The position numbers were made by a program, and so were the translations under genes. Positions 36,971 through 49,890 of a DNA stretch of 64,000 bases are shown piece after piece (the first letter of the stretch is position 1; every line of letters begins with the position of its first letter). Source of the stretch: Paratinospora sagittata (Eukaryota; Streptophyta; Magnoliopsida; Ranunculales; Menispermaceae); the NCBI GenBank assembly GCA_035771175.1, contig JAYMFD010001271.1, forward strand, positions 2,356,001-2,420,000. The letters are read 5' to 3'. Below the pieces are notes generated by a model. It was not told the DNA's origin, ran no database searches, and saw only the letters and a program-made list of their open reading frames with translations.

Positions 36971-38152
36971 AGTTCTTCATTTTATCCCTTTTGTGCTGAG
37001 ATTTTAAGAAGCAATTCATTGTTTTAAACTGTAAGTATATGAAGTGTTCTCAGTAAGAGAACACAACACATCACCTATATTCTTTCTCTAAGAGCTACAA
37101 CTAATCATCAAGAACACATCAAATTATAGCTATAAAAGTCAACAAAGATCAAGCTCTAAGAACGAATACATATCTTAATGCTAATGCATTAGTTCAATCT
37201 TAGGTGTGTAGGCTAACCTCTCGATCAATCTCAGCACGAAAACTTTCTAAATTGCAAAGTCTTCAATTTCACTTGGATTTGGTATTTGATTTTGACAAAA
37301 TATTTTCTAAAAGGTTTTAATCATAATTTCAATGAGTTTTGAATGATTTAAAAGTGTTTTGAGTCAATGGAATGGTTCTTCAGTGTTAAAATATTAATTT
37401 TTCCAAAATCGGGCTATCCACCACTTTGCCAAAATTTTACAAAAGGTAATCGCGCACTATCAGTGTTGATAGCACGGTGATAGGCTTGAATAATCAAAAA
37501 TCAATTTTTTTGGAAAATTGCCTTAAGCGCGCTATCCCTCGCTATCCCTTTTGATAACTCGCTATAAAGTAGTTACCGTGATCTTTCGATTTTTACTAAA
37601 ATGTTCAATAGCATGCTATAGGGAGATTGCACGCTAACGGAAAGTGCAAAAAACTCGAGCTCTTGGGTATGTGTATATCGACTTACAATAGCCCGCTATA
37701 AGTCATTAGTGCGCATGATACACAACCCAATAGCATGCTATCCAAGTTTGTGTTAGAAATCTCACATTTCTAACAAGAAAAATGTAGGCCCTTTCCCTTA
37801 CTCGATTTTTCCATTTCTTACACAGTTTTGACGGGGAATCGTAACTGAAATATTCTCCACTAAGACATGGATGATGCCAATTGTTTCGCGCGGCCAAAAC
37901 AACTTTAGATTAAACAATGTTTTGAAATCAAATCATTTCCTACTCTCTTGCTGTTTAACCTGCAATTGCTAATTTAATAAAACACTCATTGTCTAATTTT
38001 CAAAGATACAACACACACGATTTCAGCAAGTTAGACTGAGCTTTCCAAAGAGTGTTTCAAAAAAAGAGAGTCGTGATTTTTGCATTGTCAATAAATGCTT
38101 CGACCCGAATCAAAGTTGGAAACTGTCTTGAAGATAACTTCATTGTTTAACA
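36971..38152 (+). repeat. Monomer 33, B-head/C-tail hybrid
   Basis: 1,182 bp. B markers ('ttcttcatttt', 'tctctaagagc', 'caatttcac') run to 37,270. C markers start at 'cttcagtgtt' (37,378). The join removes exactly one monomer length (1,166 bp) relative to monomers 7-8. Confidence 0.93.
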
Positions 38153-39324
38153 AGTTCTTCTTTTTATCCCTTTTGTGCTGAGATTTTACGAAGCAATTCA
38201 TTGTTTTAAACTGTAAGTATATGAAGTGTTCTCAGTAAGAGAACACAACACATCACCTATATTCTTTCTCTGAGAGCTACAACTAATCATCAAGAACACA
38301 TCAAATTATAGCTATAAAAGTCAACAAAGATCAAGCTCTAAGAACGAAGCCATATCTTAATGCTAATGCATTGGTTCAATCATAGGTGTGTAGGGTAATC
38401 TCTCGATCAATCTCAGCACGAAAACTTTCTAAATTGCAAAGTCTTCAATTTCACTTGGATTTGGTATTTGATTTTGACAAAATATTTTCTAAAAGGTTTT
38501 AATCATAATTTCAATGAGTTTTGAATGATTTAAAAGTGTTTTGAGTCAATGGAATGGTTCTTAAGTGTTAAAATAATAATTTTTCCAAAATCGGGCTATC
38601 CACCACTTTGCCAAAATCTTACAAAAGGGAATCGCGCACTATCAGTGTTGATAGCACGCTGATAGGCTTGAATAATCAAAAATCAATTTTTTTGGAAAAT
38701 TGCATTCAGCGCACTATCCCTTTTGATAACTCGCTATAAAGTAGTTACCGTGATCTTTCGATTTTTACTAAAATGTTCAATAGCATGCTATAGGGAGATT
38801 GCACGCTAACGGAAAGTGCAAAAAACTCGAGCTCTTGGGAATGTGTATATCGACTTACAATAGCCCGCTATAAGTCATTAGTGCGCATGATACACAACCC
38901 AATAGCATGCTATCCAAGTTTGAGTTTGAAATCTCACATTTCTAACAAGAAAAACGTAGGCCCTTTCCCTTACTGGATTTTTCCATTTCTTACACAGTTT
39001 TCACGGGGAATCGTAACTGAAATATTCTCCACAAAAACATGGATGGTGCCCATTGTTTCGCGCGGCCAAAACAACTTTATATTAAACAATGTTTTGAAAT
39101 CAAATCATTTCCTACTCTCTTGCTGTTTAACCTGCAATTGCTAATTTAATAAAACACTCATTGTCTAATTTTCAAAGATACAACACACACGATTTCAGCA
39201 AGTTAGACTGAGCTTTCCAAAGAGTATTTCAAAAGAAGAAAGTCGTGATTCTTGCATTGCCAATAAATGCTTCGGCCCGAATCAAAGTTGGAAACTGTCT
39301 TGAAGATAACTTCATTGTTTAACA
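38153..39324 (+). repeat. Monomer 34, type D
   Basis: 1,172 bp with the C variant 'gttttcacgg'. It has 'aactcgctataa' where D copies 4, 9 and 30 have 'aacttgctataa'. Confidence 0.95.
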
Positions 39325-40508
39325 AGTTCTTCTTTTTATCCCTTTTGTGCTGAGATTTTAAGAAGCAATTCATTGTTTTAAACTGTAAGTATATGAAGTG
39401 TTCTCAGTAAGAGAACACAACACATCACCTATATTCTTTCTCTGAGAGCTACAACAAATCATCAAGAACACATCAAATTATACCTATAAAAGTCAACATA
39501 GATCAAGCTCTAAGAACGAATACATATCTTAATGCTAATGCATTAGTTCAATCTTAGGTGTGTAGGCTAACCTCTCGATCAATCTCAGCACGAAAACTTT
39601 CTAAATTGCAAAGTCTTCAATTTCACTTGGATTTGGTATTTGATTTTGACAAAATATTTTCTAAAAGGTTTTAATCATAATTTCAATGAGTTTTGAATGA
39701 TTTAATAGTGTTTTGAGTCAATGGAATGGTTCTTAAGTGTTAAAATATTATTTTTTCCAAAATTGGGCTATCCACCTCTTTGCCAAAATCTTACAAAAGG
39801 TAATCGCGCACTATCAGTGTTGATACCACGCTGATAGGCTTGAATAATTAAAAATCAATTTTTTTGGAAAATTGCCTTCAGCGCCCTATCCCTCGCTATC
39901 CCTTTTGATAACTCACTATAAAGTAGTTACCGTGATCTTTCGATTTATACTATAATGGGCAATAGCATGCTATAGGTCTCGATTGCACGCTAACGAAAAG
40001 TGCAAAAAACTCGAGCTCTTGGGTATGTGTATATCGACTTACAATAGCCTGCTATAAGTCATTAGTGCGCATGATACACAACCCAACAGCATGCTATCGA
40101 AGTTTGAGTTAGAAATCTCACATTTCTAACAAGAAAAACGTTGGCCCTTTCCCTTACTCGATTTTTCCATTTCTTACACAGTTTTGACGGGGAATCGTAA
40201 CTGAAATATTCTCCACTAAGACATGGATGATGCCCATTGTTTCGCGCGGCCAAAACAACTTTAGATTAAATAATGTTTTGAATTTAAATCATTTCCTACT
40301 CTCTTGCTGTTTAAACTGCAATTGCTGATTTAATAAAATACTAATTGTCTAATTTTTAAAGATACAACACACACGATTTCAGCAAGTTAGACTGAGCTTT
40401 CCAAAGAGTATTTCAAAAGAAGAAAGTCGTGATTCTTGCATTGCCAATAAAGGCTTCGGCCCGAATCAAAGTTGGAAACTGTCTTGAAGATAACTTCATT
40501 GTTTAACA
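39325..40508 (+). repeat. Monomer 35, type F (second family 1 to family 2 switch)
   Basis: 1,184 bp. Matches monomer 10 at an offset of 28,783 bp, including 'attatacctat', 'tttaatagtg' and 'gataccacgc'. Private 'gctatcgaag' near 40,098. Confidence 0.93.
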
Positions 40509-41691
40509 AGTTCTTCTTTTTATCCCTTTTGTGCTGAGATTTTAAGAAGCAATTCATTGTTTTAAACTGTAAGTATATGAAGTGTTCTCAGTAAGAGAAC
40601 ACAACACATCACCTATATTCTTTCTCTGAGAGCTACAACTAATTATCAAGAACACATCAAATTATAGCTATAAAAGTCAACAAAGATCAAGCTCTAAGAA
40701 CGAAGCCATATCTTAATGCTAACGCATTAGTTTAATCTTAGGTGTGTAGGGTAACCTCTCGATCAATATCAGCACGAAAACTTTCTAAATTGCAAAGTCT
40801 TCAATCTCACTTGGATTTGGTATTTGATTTTGACAAAATATTTTCTAAAAGGTTTTAATCATAATTTCAATGAGTTTTGAATGATTTAAAAGTGTTTTGA
40901 GTCAATGGAATGGTTCTTCAGTGTTAAAATATTAATTTTTCCAAAATCGGGCTATCCACCACTTTGCCAAAATTTTACAAAAGGTAATCGCGCACTATCA
41001 GTGTTGATAGCACGCTGATAGGGTTGAATAATCAAAAATCAATTTTTCCTGGAAAATTGCCCACAACGCGCTATCCCTCGCTATCCCTTTTGATAACTCG
41101 CTATAAAGTAGTTACCGTGATCTTTCGATTTTTACTAAAATGTTCAATAGCATGCTATAGGGAGATTGCACGCTAACGGAAAGTGCAAAAAACTCGAGCT
41201 CTTGGGTATGTGTATATCGACTTACAATAGCCCGCTATAAGTCATTAGTGCGCATGATACACAACCCAATAGCATGCTATCCAAGTTTGGGTTAGAAATC
41301 TCACATTTCTAACAAGAAAAACGTAGGCCCTTTCCCTTACTCGATTTTTCCATTTCTTACACAGTTTTGACGGGGAATCGTAACTGAAATATTCCCCACT
41401 AAGACATGGATGATGCCAATTGTTTCGCGCGGCCAAAACAACTTTAGATTAAACAATGTTTTGAATTCAAATCATTTCCTACTCTCTTGCAGTTTAACCT
41501 GCAATTGCTAATTTAGTAAAACACTCATTGTCTAATTTTCAAAGATACAACACACACGATTTCAGCAAGTTAGACTGAGCTTTCCAAAGAGTATTTCAAA
41601 AGAAGAAAGTCGTGATTCTTGCATTGCAAATAAATGCTTCGGGCCGAATCAAAGTTGGAAACTGTCTTGAAGATAACTTCATTGTTTAACA
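40509..41691 (+). repeat. Monomer 36, type G
   Basis: 1,183 bp, counterpart of monomer 11, sharing 'aattatcaag', 'atattcccc' and 'cttgcagttt'. Private 'gtttgggtta' near 41,288. Confidence 0.94.
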
Positions 41692-42857
41692 AGTTCTTCT
41701 TTTTATCCCTTTTGTGCTGAGATTATACGAAGCAATTCATTGTTTTAAACTGTAAGTATATGAAGTGTTCTCAGTAAGAGAACACAACACATCACCTATA
41801 TTCTTTCTCTGAGAGCTACAACTAATCATCAAGAACACATCAAATTATAGCTATAAAAGTCAACATAGATCAAGCTCTAAGAACGAATACATATCTTAAT
41901 GCTAATGCATTAGTTCAATCTTAGGTGTGTAGGCTAACCTCTCGATCAATCTCAGCACGAAAACTTTCTAAATTGCAAAGTCTTCAATTTCACTTGGATT
42001 TGGTATTTGATTTTGACAAAATATTTTCTAAAATGTTTTAATCATAATTTCAATGAGTTTTGAATGATTTAAAAGTGTTTTGAGTCAATGGAATGGTTCT
42101 TAAGTGTTAAAATATTATTTTTTCCAAAATCGGGCTATCCACCACTTTGCCAAAATCTTACAAATGGTAATCGCGCACTATCAGTGTTGATAGCACGCTG
42201 ATAGGCTTGAATAATTAAAAATCAATTTTTTTGGAAAATTGCCTTCAGCGCACTATCCCTGTTGATAACTCGCTATAAAGTAGTTACCGTGATCTTTCGA
42301 TTTTTACTAATGGCGTGCTATAGGTCTCGATTGCACGCTAACGGAAAGTGGAAAAAAATCGAGCTCTTGGGTATGTGTATATCGACTTACAATAGCCCGC
42401 TATAAGTCATTAGTGCGCATGATACACAACCCAATAGCATGCTGTCCAAGTTTGAGTTAGAAATCTTACATTTCTAACAAGAAAAACGTAGGCCCTTTCC
42501 CTTACTCGATTTTTCCATTTCTTACACAGTTTTGACGGGGAATCGTAACTGAAATATTCTCCACTAAGACATGGATGATGCCCATTGTTTCGCGCGGCCA
42601 AAACAACTTTAGATTAAACAATGTTTTGAATTCAAATCATTTCCTACTCTCTTGCTGTTTAACCTGCAATTGCAAATTTAATAAAACACACATTGTCTAA
42701 TTTTTTAAAGATACAACACACACGATTTCAACAAGTTAGACTGAGCTTTCCAAAGAGTATGTCAAAAGAAGAAAGTTGTGATTCTTGCATTGCCAATAAA
42801 TGCTTCGGCCCGAATCAAAGTTGGAAACTGTCTTGAAGATAACTTCATTGTTTAACA
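41692..42857 (+). repeat. Monomer 37, type H
   Basis: 1,166 bp, the undeleted counterpart of truncated monomer 12; both share the head 'gagattatacg'. Private 'ttcaacaag' and 'gtatgtcaa' near 42,728-42,762. Confidence 0.94.
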
Positions 42858-44040
42858 AGTTCTTCTTTTTATCCCTTTTGTGCTGAGATTTTAGGAAGCA
42901 ATTCATTGTTTTAAACTGTAAGTATATGAAGTGTTCTCAGTAAGAGAACACAACACATCACCTATATTCTTTCTCTGAGAGCTACAACTAATCAGCAAGA
43001 ACACATCAAATTATAGCTATAAAAGTCAACAAAGATCAAGCTCTAAGAACGAAGCCATATCTTAATGCTAACGCATTAGTTTAATCTTAGGTGTGTAGGG
43101 TAACCTCTCGATCAATATCAGCACGAAAACTTTCTAAATTGCAAAGTCTTCAATCTCACTTGGATTTGGTATTTGATTTTGACAAAATATTTTCTAAAAG
43201 GTTTTAATCATAATTTCAATGAGTTTTGAATGATTTAAAAGTGTTTTGAGTCAATGGAATGGTTCTTCAGTGTTAAAATATTAATTTTTCCAAAATCGGG
43301 CTATCCACCACTTTGCCAAAATTTTACAAAAGGTAATCGCGCACTATCAGTGTTGATAGCACGCTGATAGGGTTGAATAATCAAAAATCAATTTTTCCTG
43401 GAAAATTGCCTACAACGCGCTATCCCTCGCTATCCCTTTTGATAACTCGCTATAAAGTAGTTACCGTGATCTTTCGATTTTTACTAAAATGTTCAATAGC
43501 ATGCTATAGGGAGATTGCACGCTAACGGAAAGTGCAAAAAACTCGAGCTCTTGGGTATGTGTATATCGACTTACAATAGCCCGCTATAAGTCATTAGTGC
43601 GCATGATACACAACCCAATAGCATGCTATCCAAGTTTGTGTTAGAAATCTCACATTTCTAACAAGAAAAACGTAGGCCCTTTCCCTTACTCGATTTTTCC
43701 ATTTCTTACACAGTTTTGACGGGGAATCGTAACTGAAATATTCTCCACTAAGACATGGATGATGCCAATTGTTTCGCGTGGCCAAAACAACTTTCTATTA
43801 AACAATGTTTTGAATTCAAATCATTTCCTACTCTCTTGCTGTTTAACCTGCAATTGCTAATTTAGTAAAACACTCATTGTCTAATTTTCAAAGATACAAC
43901 ACACACGATTTCAGCAAGTTAGACTGAGCTTTCCAAAGAGTATTTCAAAAGAAGAAAGTCGTGATTCTTGCATTCCCAATAAATGCTTCGACCCGAATCA
44001 AAGTTGAAAACTGTCTTGAAGATAACTTCATTGTTTAACA
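42858..44040 (+). repeat. Monomer 38, type G with foreign tail
   Basis: 1,183 bp. G body ('tttttcctgg', 'gcctacaacg'). The last ~70 bp read 'cattcccaat' and 'cttcgacccg', as at the end of monomer 23. Private 'gcgtggccaa' and 'tttctatta'. Confidence 0.93.
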
Positions 44041-45199
44041 AGTTCTTCATTTTATCCCTTTTGTGCTGAGATTTTAAGAAGCAATTCATTGTTTTAAACT
44101 GTAAGTATATGAAGTGTTCTCAGTAAGATAACACTATTCTTTCTCTGAGAGCTACAACAAATCATCAAGAACACATCAAATTATAGCTATAAAAGTCAAC
44201 AAAGATCAAGCTCTAAGAACGAAGACATATCTTAATGCTAATGCATTAGTTCAATCATAGGTGTGTAGGGTAACCTCTCGATCAATCTCAGCACGAAAAC
44301 TTTCTAAATTGCAAAGTCTTCAATTTCACTTGGATTTGGTATTTGATTTTGACAAAATATTTTCTAAAAGGTTTTAATCATAATTTCAATGAGTTTTGAA
44401 TGATTTAAAAGTGTTTTGAGTCAATGGAATGGTTCTTAAGTGTTAAAATATTAATTTTTCCAAAATCGGGCTATCCACCACTTTGCCAAAATCTTACAAA
44501 AGGGAATCGCGCACTATCAGTGTTGATAGCACGCTGATAGGCTTGTATAATCAAAAATCAATTTTTTTGGAAAATTGCATTCAGCGCACTATCCCTTTTG
44601 ATAACTTGCTATAAAGTAGTTACTGTGATCTTTCGATTTTTACTAAAATGTTCAATAGCATGCTATAGGGAGATTGCACGCTAACGGAAAGTGCAAAAAA
44701 CTCGAGCTCTTGGGAATGTGTATATCGACTTACAATAGCCCGCTATAAGTCATTAGTGCGCATGATACACAACCCAATAGCATGCTATCCAAGTTTGAGT
44801 TTGAAATCTCACATTTCTAACAAGAAAAACGTAGGCCCTTTCCCTTACTGGATTTTTCCATTTCTTACACAGTTTTCACGTGGAATCGTAACTGAAATAT
44901 TCTCCACAAAAACATGGATGGTGCCCATTGTTTCGCGCGGCCAAAACAACTTTATATTAAACAATGTTTTGAAATCAAATCATTTCCTACTCTCTTGCTG
45001 TTTAACCTGCAATTGCTAATTTAATAAAACACTCATTGTCTAATTTTCAAAGATACAACACACACGATTTCAGCAAGTTAGACTGAGCTTTCCAAAGAGT
45101 ATTTCAAAAGAAGAAAGTCGTGATTCTTGCATTGCCAATAAATGCTTCGGCCCGAATCAAAGTTGGAAACTGTCTTGAAGATAACTTCATTGTTTAACA
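44041..45199 (+). repeat. Monomer 39, type J with B-like first 85 bp
   Basis: 1,159 bp. Head is 'ttcttcatttt' and 'ttttaagaagc' (as B) rather than J, then the J-type 13-bp deletion follows. The hairpin has one broken pair ('aagataacac', G-to-T at 44129). Private 'cacgtggaat'. Confidence 0.93.
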
Positions 45200-46369
45200 A
45201 GTTCTTCTTTTTATCCCTTTTGTGCTGAGATTTTAAGAAGCAATTCATTGTTTTAAACTGTAAGTATATGAAGTGTTCTCAGTAAGAGAACACAACACAT
45301 CACCTATATTCTTTCTTTGAGAGCTACAACAAATCATCAAGAACACATCAAATTATAGCTATAAAAGTCAACATAGATCAAGCTCTAAGAACGAATACAT
45401 ATCTTAATGCTAATGCATTAGTTCAATCTTAGGTGTGTAGGCTAACCTCTCGATCAATCTCAGCACGAAAACTTTCTAAATCGCAAAGTCTTCAATTTCA
45501 CTTGGATTTGGTATTTGATTTTGACAAAATATTTTCTAAAAGGTTTTAATCATAATTTCAATGAGTTTTGAATGATTTAAAAGTGTTTTGAGTCAATGGA
45601 ATGGTTCTTAAGTGTTAAAATATTAATTTTTCCAAAATTGGGCTATCCACCTCTTTGCCAAAATCTTACAAAAGGGAATCGCGCACTATCAGTGTTGATA
45701 GCACGCTGATAGGCTTGAATAATCAAAAATCAATTTTTTTGGAAAATTGCATTCAGCGCACTATCCCTTTTGATAACTTGCTATAAAGTAGTTACCGTGA
45801 TCTTTCGATTTTTACTAAAATGTTCAATAGCATGCTATAGGGAGATTGCACGCTAACGGAAAGTGCAAAAAACTCGAGCTCTTGGGAATGTGTATATCGA
45901 CTTACAATAGCCCGCTATAAGTCATTAGTGCGCATGATACACAACCCAACAGCATGCTATCCAAGTTTGAGTTAGAAATCTCACATTTCTAACAAGAAAA
46001 ACGTAGGCCCTTTCCCTTACTCGATTTTTCCATTTCTTACACAGTTTTGACGGGGAATCGTAACTGAAATATTCTCCACTAAGACATGGATGATGCCCAT
46101 TGTTTCGCGCGGCCAAAACAACTTTAGATTAAACAATGTTTTGAATTTAAATCATTTCCTACTCTGTTGCTGTTTAAACTGCAATTGCTGATTTAATAAA
46201 ATACTAATTGTCTAATTTTTAAAGATACAACACACACGATTTCAGCAAGTTAGACTGAGCTTTCCAAAGAGTTTCAAAAGAAGAAAGTCGTGATTCTTGC
46301 ATTGCCAATAAAGGCTTCGGCCCGAATCAAAGTTGGAAACTGTCTTGAAGATAACTTCATTGTTTAACA
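45200..46369 (+). repeat. Monomer 40, type K
   Basis: 1,170 bp, the only K complete at both ends and not visibly hybrid in its right half. Markers are 'aaattgggc', 'ccacctcttt', 'cccaacagc', 'ctctgttgc' and 'gagtttcaaaag'. Private 'aaatcgcaaag'. Confidence 0.93.
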
Positions 46370-47535
46370 AGTTCTTCTTTTTATCCCTTTTGTGCTGAGA
46401 TTTTAAGAAGCAATTCATTGTTTTAAACTGTAAGTATATGAAGTGTTCTCAGTAAGAGAACACAACACATCACCTATATTCTTTCTCTGAGAGCTACAAC
46501 TAATCATCAAGAACACATCAAATTATAGCTATAAAAGTCAACATAGATCAAGCTCTAAGAACGAATACATATCTTAATGCTAATGCATTAGTTCAATCTT
46601 AGATGTGTAGGCTAACCTCTCGATCAATCTCAGCACGAAAACTTTCTAAATTGCAAAGTCTTCAATTTCACTTGGATTTGGTATTTGATTTTGACAAAAT
46701 ATTTTCTAAAATGTTTTAATCATAATTTCAATGAGTTTTGAATGATTTAAAAGTGTTTTGAGTCAATGGAATGGTTCTTAAGTGTTAAAATATTATTTTT
46801 TCCAAAATCGGGCTATCCACCACTTTGCCAAAATCTTACAAATGGTAATCGCGCACTATCAGTGTTGATAGCACGCTGATAGGCTTGAATAATTAAAAAT
46901 CAATTTTTTTGGAAAATTGCCTTCAGCGCACTATCCCTGTTGATAACTCGCTATAAAGTAGTTACCGTGATCTTTCGATTTTTACTAATGGCGTGCTATA
47001 GGTCTCGATTGCACGCTAACGGAAAGTGGAAAAAAATCGAGCTCTTGGGTATGTGTATATCGACTTACAATAGCCCGCTATAAGTCATTAGTGCGCATGA
47101 TACACAACCCAACAGCATGCTGTCCAAGTTTGAGTTAGAAATCTTACATTTCTAACAAGAAAAACGTAGGCCCTTTCCCTTACTGGATTTTTCCATTTCT
47201 TACACAGTTTTGACGGGGAATCGTAACTGAAATATTCTCCACTAAGACATGGATGATGCCCATTGTTTCGCGCGGCCAAAACAACTTTAGATTAAACAAT
47301 GTTTTGAATTCAAATCATTTCCTACTCTCTCGCTGTTTAACCTGCAATTGCAAATTTAATAAAACACACATTGTCTAATTTTTTAAAGATACAACACACA
47401 CGATTTCAGCAAGTTAGACTGAGCTTTCCAAAGAGTATTTCAAAAGAAGAAAGTTGTGATTCTTGCATTGCCAATAAATGCTTCGGCCCGAATCAAAGTT
47501 GGAAACTGTCTTGAAGATAACTTCATTGTTTAACA
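46370..47535 (+). repeat. Monomer 41, type H
   Basis: 1,166 bp. 'ttagatgtg' is shared only with monomer 45; 'cccaacagc' is otherwise a K/F marker. Confidence 0.94.
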
Positions 47536-48718
47536 AGTTCTTCTTTTTATCACTTTTGTGCTGAGATTTTAGGAAGCAATTCATTGTTTTAAACTGTAAG
47601 TATATGAAGTGTTCTCAGTAAGAGAACACAACACATCACCTATATTCTTTCTCTGAGAGCTACAACTAATCATCAAGTACACATCAAATTATAGCTATAA
47701 AAGTCAACAAAGATCAAGCTCTAAGAACGAAGCCATATCTTAATGCTAACGCATTAGTTTAATCTTAGGTGTGTAGGGTAACCTCTCGATCAATATCAGC
47801 ACGAAAACTTTCTAAATTGCAAAGTCTTCAATCTCACTTGGATTTGGTATTTGATTTTGACAAAATATTTTCTAAAAGGTTTTAATCATAATTTCAATGA
47901 GTTTTGAATGATTTCAAAGTGTTTTGAGTCAATGGAATGGTTCTTCAGTGTTAAAATATTAATTTTTCCAAAATCGGGCTATCCACCACTTTGCCAAAAT
48001 TTTACAAAAGGTAATCGCGCACTATCAGTGTTGATAGCACGCTGATAAGGTTGAATAATCAAAAATCAATTTTTCCTGGAAAATTGCCCACAACGCGCTA
48101 TCCCTCGCTATCCCTTTTGATAACTCGCTATAAAGTAGTTACCGTGATCTTTCGATTTTTACTAAAATGTTCAATAGCATGCTATAGGGAGATTGCACGC
48201 TAACGGAAAGTGCAAAAAACTCGAGCTCTTGGGTATGTGTATATCGACTTACAATAGCCCGCTATAAGTCATTAGTGCGCATGATACACAACCCAATAGC
48301 ATGCTATCCAAGTTTGTGTTAGAAATCTCACATTTCTAACAAGAAAAACGTAGGCCCTTTCCCTTACTCGATTTTTCCATTTCTTACACAGTTTTGACGG
48401 GGAATCGTAACTGAAATATTCTCCACTAAGACATGGATGATGCCAATTGTTTCGCGCGGCCAAAACAACTTTAGATTAAACAATGTTTTGAATTCAAATC
48501 ATTTCCTACTCTCTTGCTGTTTAACCTGCAATTGCTAATTTAGTAAAACACTCATTGTCTAATTTTCAAAGATACAACACACACGATTTCAGCAAGTTAG
48601 ACTGAGCTTTCCAAAGAGTATTTCAAAAGAAGAAAGTCGTGATTCTTGCATTGCCAATAAATGCTTCGGGCCGAATCAAAGTTGGAAACTGTCTTGAAGA
48701 TAACTTCATTGTTTAACA
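47536..48718 (+). repeat. Monomer 42, type G
   Basis: 1,183 bp. Private 'tatcactttt', 'atttcaaagtg' and 'gataaggttg'. Has 'caagtacac' in common with monomers 15, 46, 51 and 54. Confidence 0.94.
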
Positions 48719-49890
48719 AGTTCTTCTTTTTATCCCTTTTGTGCTGAGATTTTACGAAGCAATTCATTGTTTTAAACTGTAAGTATATGAAGTGTTCTCT
48801 GTAAGAGAACACAACACATCACCTATATTCTTTCTCTGAGAGCTACAACTAATTATCAAGAACACATCAAATTATAGCTATAAAAGTCAACAAAGATCAA
48901 GCTCTAAGAACGAAGCCATATCTTAATGCTAATGCATTGGTTCAATCATAGGTGTGTAGGGTAATCTCTCGATCAATCTCAGCACGAAAACTTTCTAAAT
49001 TGCAAAGTCTTCAATTTCACTTGGATTTGGTATTTGATTTTGACAAAATATTTTCTAAAAGGTTTTAATCATAATTTCAATGAGTTTTGAATGATTTAAA
49101 AGTGTTTTGAGTCAATGGAATGGTTCTTAAGTGTTAAAATATTAATTTTTCCAAAATCGGGCTATCCACCACTTTGCCAAAATCTTACAAAAGGGAATCG
49201 CGCACTATCAGTGTTGATAGCACGCTGATAGGCTTGAATAATCAAAAATCAATTTTTTTGGAAAATTGCATTCAGCGCACTATCCCTTTTGATAACTTGC
49301 TATAAAGTAGTTACCGTGATCTTTCGATTTTTACTAAAATGTTCAATAGCATGCTATAGGGAGATTGCACGCTAACGGAAAGTGCAAAAAACTCGAGCTC
49401 TTGGGAATGTGTATATCGACTTACAATAGCCCGCTATAAGTCATTAGTGCGCATGATACACAACCCAATAGCATGCTATCCAAGTTTGAGTTTGAAATCT
49501 CACATTTCTAACAAGAAAAACGTAGGCCCTTTCCCTTACTGGATTTTTCCATTTCTTACACAGTTTTGACGGGGAATCGTAACTGAAATATTCTCCACAA
49601 AAACATGGATGATGCCCATTGTTTCGCGCGGCCAAAACAACTTTATATTAAACAATGTTTTGAAATCAAATCATTTCCTACTCTCTTGCTGTTTAACCTG
49701 CAATTGCTAATTTAGTAAAACACTCATTGTCTAATTTTCAAAGATACAACACACACGATTTCAGCAAGTTAGACTGAGCTTTCCAAAGAGTATTTCAAAA
49801 GAAGAAAGTCGTGATTCTTGCATTGCCAATAAATGCTTCGGGCCGAATCAAAGTTGGAAACTGTCTTGAAGATAACTTCATTGTTTAACA
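48719..49890 (+). repeat. Monomer 43, type I
   Basis: 1,172 bp. A48800T changes the hairpin loop from AGTAA to TGTAA and removes a minus-strand stop codon. Confidence 0.94.
48792..48812. other. Hairpin copy with loop substitution (A48800T)
   Basis: Stem GTGTTCTC/GAGAACAC is intact; the loop reads TGTAA instead of AGTAA. This is the only loop variant seen in the window. Confidence 0.9.

Larger units (their letters stand above)
45200..49890 (+). repeat. Family-2 HOR, four-monomer form, first copy (K-H-G-I)
   Basis: K, H, G and I, followed at 49891 by a J/K hybrid that fills the K slot of the next copy. Landmarks 45925/50603, 47088/51766, 48272/52950 and 49444/54122 are all 4,678 bp apart. Confidence 0.9.

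Noticed and set aside
48597..48812. 71-codon minus-strand frame as a gene
   Set aside because: Present in a single monomer because of one substitution; it crosses the monomer boundary and resembles no protein I know.
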